64,000 nucleotides of DNA from Vitis vinifera. Taxonomy: Eukaryota > Streptophyta > Magnoliopsida > Vitales > Vitaceae. Positions 61,737 to 64,000 of this stretch are shown piece by piece (positions within the stretch are counted from its first letter, which is position 1; the number at the start of each line of letters is the position of its first letter). A program made the position numbers and the translations under genes. The stretch is from the NCBI RefSeq assembly GCF_030704535.1, contig NC_081822.1, positions 13,571,001 through 13,635,000 on the forward strand, in the 5' to 3' direction. The notes under the pieces were generated by a model. The model searched no databases. It had not been told where the DNA came from and saw only the letters and a list, made by a program, of their open reading frames with translations.

Positions 61737-62113
61737 TGTAGAAATTTATACATGATATATTCAATTCAATGAACACTTGCAACATGAATTAAATCTATAA
61801 AAGACTTAGGGTAGTCCACTTACCTCCAGCCATCGGATCAAGTTGTTGTAATCGGTTCAAGCTTTTGGTTTCCAAACTCTGATAATCTCCTATGGATGGT
61901 GTTTTACTGAATAATGAAGACGGCAGATATCGAGTTCGGGACCATGAGAAATATATAACCGTGGCCTCCCATCATACCACGTTTCTGCAGACTTGCCACA
62001 CCTTCCTTAAACGCAGCGGAAAAGTAGGATCATGGTGGAGGACGTGGGTGCTGGACCACTTCAGGATCACCCCTTCATGGTGGTGAACGTGGAGACGACG
62101 TGGAGTGATAACA
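61737..62113 (-). repeat. Copia 5' LTR
   Basis: 377 bp, the 5' LTR in transcript direction; no difference by eye from the copy at 55244-55620. It should hold the element promoter. Confidence 0.97.
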
Positions 62114-62118
62114 ACTTA

Positions 62119-64000
62119 ATCATAATTGGTTGAAAAGTTGGCTAAGTCTAAAATGTGTACATCATGGACCACTATCTAAAATGTGTACGTCACATTTGTT
62201 TAATAGGATAAAGGATAGTATGAATAATATTTAAATCATTGTCTAATAAGATTTGAAAATGATGTCCTCGCTTTTAAATATATTAATATGAGAGAAAAAT
62301 ATCGAAAAATTACCATGTACGTGTTTCGAGCACTTACGAATAAAATTTTAAAAATATCATTCAAATAAATGGGATACAAATATTTAGGGGATTATTTTTT
62401 ATTATTGTTATTATTATTATTTTGATAAGTAAATGAAGATGACATCAATTTTAAAAGTACACACGAACTATACAATGCAACAAAAAAATTAAGAAAGTGA
62501 GAATATACAAAAACAAGTCATTGCACCTTATGAAGAGTCTTACCAAGGCATAAAATCTAACAACAACATAAAACCAGCCTCAATGAATTATTTAACCTAA
62601 CCCTAAAAAAGATACAAACAAAACTTTTACCTCAAGACATAAATTATCCTACTCAATCTTCTTCTTCTTCTTTTGAGAAAAATGTTATAGTAAACATACT
62701 AAACTCTTAGTTTTGGTTGTAGAATGTAATTATGAAATGTAAAATAATGAATAAGGGTAAAAAAAATGAAATCAAGATAGATAAAGAGGATCAAGTATAA
62801 AAAAAATAAAAAAATAAAATGCAATACATAGTTTTTTTAAAAAAAAATTAAAATTAAAATTTGCATTGATAAATATTTATGAACACGATAAATTGTTTGC
62901 TAATCGCTATTATTAATGTTTTCACATATTTTGAAATAATTTAATTGACATCATGACCCTTAAATAGCCAAACTTGCGTTATCTCCTTATACATAATGTT
63001 CTCACAATTTTCAAATTTTATGTGATATTTTGTAGATATTAACCCTTCAAGATCTCAAAAAAGGATGATTTAAGAAGATAATTTTGATTTTTGAGCATTG
63101 GGATGATATTCCAAAGTCCACAAGATTAGACACAGGTTTGGAAACAAGAACCCTTGAACCCAATTTTGATCAATGTGGAGTTTGCAATTAATTTTAGAGA
63201 AGTGTCAAATTGAGTAATTAAAATTTTAAAAAAAATCTAAACTCCTTTTTTGCATATATGCTAAAAATAATTGGCTATGTTTGATCTCCGAAAAATTTGA
63301 GAGAAAATATGGGAAAAATAAAAAATAAATTAAAAATCGATAAATTATTTTTATTTGCTACTTCAAACTTATTTTATTTATTTTAATTCATTGATATAAA
63401 GATTAAATAATTTTAAAATATATAAGTTTTTAACTAGTTTTAATTATATTTTATTTTCTTTGTTATTTTTTATAGGATAACAAACATGTGAAAATCATTT
63501 TCCTTTGTGATAATCATTTTTTTTCTTTTCTTAGTATTTTATGAGAATTAAACATAATCATTAAGTTTGAGATCATTTACCCTACTAAAAAAGTCACACA
63601 AGTTAAAGTAAAATTTGAAAAAATTGTTGAAGCTAATGGAATGGATGCACTTATGCTTGACTGGAGGAGGCCTAAGCACAATTTTAAAAACCCAAAATCT
63701 CATCTTATAGACCTAGGGTTTGAAAATGACCTATTAAAACATCTTTTATCACAATTGAAGAGAGTGGTAACACAAACCAATTTTCTCATTAAGCAAATTT
63801 ATAAAGATTTCCTTGAGTTTTATTAATCTTAGGAACTTGTTATCTTTAATCTACGACTTTGAATTAGGTTCTTAGGGTTTATTTTGCTTTGTTAAACCTA
63901 TAAAAAACTCAAATTTAGATTGTTCAGTTTAGCACAATTTTTAAAGATTTAATGTTTTTAGGTTGAATAATTATTTTTATTTCTTTTACGATATTTTCAA
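62119..64000. other. AT-rich intergenic sequence
   Basis: No supported gene. A 61-codon plus-strand frame at 63641-63826 shows no domain. Short ATT and TCT repeats occur near 62400 and 62660. Confidence 0.5.

Larger units (their letters stand above)
55244..62113 (-). mobile_element. Complete Ty1/Copia LTR retrotransposon
   Basis: Two 377-bp LTRs (55244-55620 and 61737-62113) start TGTAGAAATT and end GATAACA, and show no difference by eye. The target duplication ACTTA is perfect (55239-55243 and 62114-62118). Coding lies on the minus strand with the order gag, protease, integrase, reverse transcriptase, RNase H, which defines Copia. Primer site and polypurine tract are present. Identical LTRs and an open reading frame indicate a very recent insertion that may still be able to move. 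It is 6870 bp, longer than most Copia elements because of a 1.7-kb leader. Confidence 0.97.

Overview
This window is nuclear DNA from a flowering plant. It is AT-rich, its genes have many introns, and several plant transposon classes are interleaved with them. The gene set and repeat types suggest a woody eudicot, and grapevine (Vitis) is my best guess; that is inference, because nothing here names the species. All six recognisable host genes lie on the minus strand. Exon joins below were read by hand from GT/AG sites and reading-frame continuity.

Layout, left to right. 1-2512: first coding exon of a TRICHOME BIREFRINGENCE-LIKE (TBL) O-acetyltransferase, whose later exons lie beyond the left edge. 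4778-6727: probable solo LTR of a Ty3/Gypsy-type element. 10051-13197: intronless 1048-residue PLS-class pentatricopeptide (PPR) protein of the At3g09040 type, probably a mitochondrial RNA-editing factor. 13235-15990: tandem segmental duplication that left a broken copy of the last two exons of the next gene. 15632-18807: ten-exon serine carboxypeptidase-like gene (475 aa, SCPL42-46 type). 20121-21790: unusual foldback-like element with long terminal inverted repeats and about a dozen internal 25-28 bp palindromes. 23791-28954: five-exon plastid-type RimP-family (UPF0090) gene (315 aa). 30233-34678: three-exon CCCH zinc-finger gene (913 aa, C3H38 type) with a hAT-like MITE in its first intron. 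37375-46000: a transposon graveyard holding two LINE copies with clear target duplications, a plastid accD fragment (NUPT), and a decayed LINE that contains an AT-rich repeat that in turn contains a TRIM. 48788-53789: four-exon GT8 glucuronosyltransferase gene (643 aa, GUX1/PGSIP1 type) with a TRIM in intron 1 and short upstream ORFs. 55244-62113: complete Ty1/Copia retrotransposon with LTRs that look identical, an open 1327-residue gag-pol frame and a perfect ACTTA target duplication.

How the genes relate. The TBL and GUX products both decorate cell-wall polysaccharide, mainly xylan, in the Golgi. The PPR and RimP proteins serve organelle RNA editing and plastid ribosome maturation. The SCPL product enters the secretory pathway, and the CCCH protein is probably a nuclear RNA-binding factor. 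They are independent genes, not a pathway cluster. The order C3H38-like then GUX1-like matches the neighbouring Arabidopsis loci At3g18640 and At3g18660 as I recall them, which supports both calls. I found no CRISPR array, rRNA gene or intact tRNA gene.
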